A program made the position numbers and the translations under genes. The notes beneath the pieces are model-generated. The model saw only the letters and a program-made list of their open reading frames with translations, made no database searches and was not told the DNA's origin. From positions 1 to 64,000 of the forward strand of contig QCRB01000002.1 in the NCBI GenBank assembly GCA_003209425.1: DNA of 64,000 nt. The letters are read 5' to 3'. Each line of letters opens with the position of its first letter. The first letter of the stretch is position 1. This stretch comes from Prochlorococcus sp. AG-459-E08 (GTDB lineage: Bacteria; Cyanobacteriota; Cyanobacteriia; PCC-6307; Cyanobiaceae). Positions 62,869 to 64,000 of this stretch are shown piece after piece.

Positions 62869-63618
62869 CTAGGACTCTAAAAACCTTTTTTGACCATCTT
62901 CAAAGAAATCCTTTTTATTCCATACTTCGATTACATCTGGGAAATGTTTTTCCATACAATTATCACAAACCCCATGACTGAATCTAATATCACTAATTTT
63001 CGAAAGATATTTTTCTAAATGCATCCAATCGCCCTCCTTATTTTTCACTTCTCTGCAATATGAACAGACAGATAAAATACCTTCCTGTTTGTGCAAGTTA
63101 GACAAAGCATCTAGCAAGTTCAATGACTTTTTTCTAAGCTCTAAAAATGAAACTATTTGCTTAGATAATAATTCCATAATATTGAATTGTTGTGTAGTTA
63201 GATTTCCTGGCTTTCTGTCTATTACACAAAGAGTTCCAAGTTTATTACCATCACTATTTTTAAGGGGAAAGCCTGCATAAAAACGAATCTTGGGGTCTCC
63301 TGTTACCAATGGATTATTTATAAACCTTTCATCTTGGAAAGCATCATGAATAATTAATGGACTATTTTCTTTTATTGCATGGGTACAAAAAGACCAATCT
63401 CTTCTAGTTTCTGATATTTGAAATCCTATTTTGGATTTAAACCATTGTTTATCTTTGTCTACCAAAGTCATTAAAGAAATAGGCACATTACAGGTTGTAG
63501 CAGCAATTTTTGTAATATCGTCATAACATGATTCTGGCTTGGTTCCCAAAATCCTATATTCTGCTAAAGCTTTTAATCTTCTTTCCTCTTCTTCTTTTTT
63601 TGATACAAGATTCTGCAT
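62869..63618 (-). CDS. GAF-domain protein with C-terminal Cys-rich motif
   Basis: GAF: ALAEYRILGTKPESCYDDITKIAATTCNVPISLMTLVDKDKQWFKSKIGF...FYAGFPLKNSDGNKLGTLCVIDRKPG; C-terminus CSYCREVKNKEGDWMHLEKYLSKISDIRFSHGVCDNCMEKHFPD. Confidence 0.88.
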   Translation of the reverse strand: MQNLVSKKEEEERRLKALAEYRILGTKPESCYDDITKIAATTCNVPISLMTLVDKDKQWFKSKIGFQISETRRDWSFCTHAIKENSPLIIHDAFQDERFINNPLVTGDPKIRFYAGFPLKNSDGNKLGTLCVIDRKPGNLTTQQFNIMELLSKQIVSFLELRKKSLNLLDALSNLHKQEGILSVCSYCREVKNKEGDWMHLEKYLSKISDIRFSHGVCDNCMEKHFPDVIEVWNKKDFFEDGQKRFLES

Positions 63619-63737
63619 TAATCTTCACCAATAATTAAAACTTTAAAATTAAAGTTTCTTCAAAAAACTTTTTCCGTCTAATACTTAATAAAAAAAAGAT
63701 AAACTTATTGAATTGTTACTTACTGATTTATTACTTA

Positions 63738-64000
63738 TTAATTTATTATTGATTGATTTAACTTTGAGACTGCCATCCCAGCGATCCATCCACTTGTCCA
63801 ACAATGTTGAAAATTAAATCCACCAGTGATCCCATCAACATCCAAAACTTCTCCAGAAAAAAATAACCCTGGACAAATTAAGCTCTCCATACTTTTAAAA
63901 TTAACCTCATTAATTTTTACGCCTCCTGAGGTAACAAATTCCTCTCCAAATGGCCCTTTGCCCGAAATTTTATATTTATCCCTCATTAGAGTATTTATCA
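63738..64000 (-). CDS. HI0933-like NAD(P)/FAD-dependent oxidoreductase, C-terminal part (continues beyond window)
   Basis: [54 protein letters not shown]; frame stays open to base 64000. Confidence 0.88.
   Translation of the reverse strand, partial: INTLMRDKYKISGKGPFGEEFVTSGGVKINEVNFKSMESLICPGLFFSGEVLDVDGITGGFNFQHCWTSGWIAGMAVSKLNQSIIN

Overview
The window is AT-rich, gene-dense cyanobacterial chromosome, most likely from a high-light Prochlorococcus. Support for this: KaiBC without KaiA, an HLIP gene, ClpR/ClpP, an NblS-type kinase, and the gene content and codon bias. It opens inside the 3' end of argD and closes inside the C-terminus of a HI0933-like flavoprotein (minus strand). Most of it is housekeeping: folC, miaB, ddl, ftsQ-ftsZ, panB, clpR/clpP, ilvC, cbiB, hupB, glgX, pyrF, tyrS, pepA, msrA, the lpxB-lpxA-fabZ-lpxC-bamA block, purC/purD, nblS-like, kaiC/kaiB, rplU/rpmA, truB, rnz, petF, prmA, serA and murD. 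There are three tRNAs (His, Gly, Val) and the 4.5S/SRP RNA on the minus strand. I found no prophage, IS element or CRISPR array. The main points for a second look are: (1) rpmA (L27) is frameshifted at a T6 run; (2) a photolyase-like protein appears to have its two domains in reversed order, next to a stand-alone LigA-type adenylation domain; (3) there is a probable MazG-like remnant, and several short ORFs missing from the ORF track, in the unusually long intergenic stretches; (4) tRNA-Val(GAC) appears to have C33; (5) a + strand terminator lies inside the 3' end of a convergent ORF. All calls come from reading the sequence and motif memory. No searches were run.
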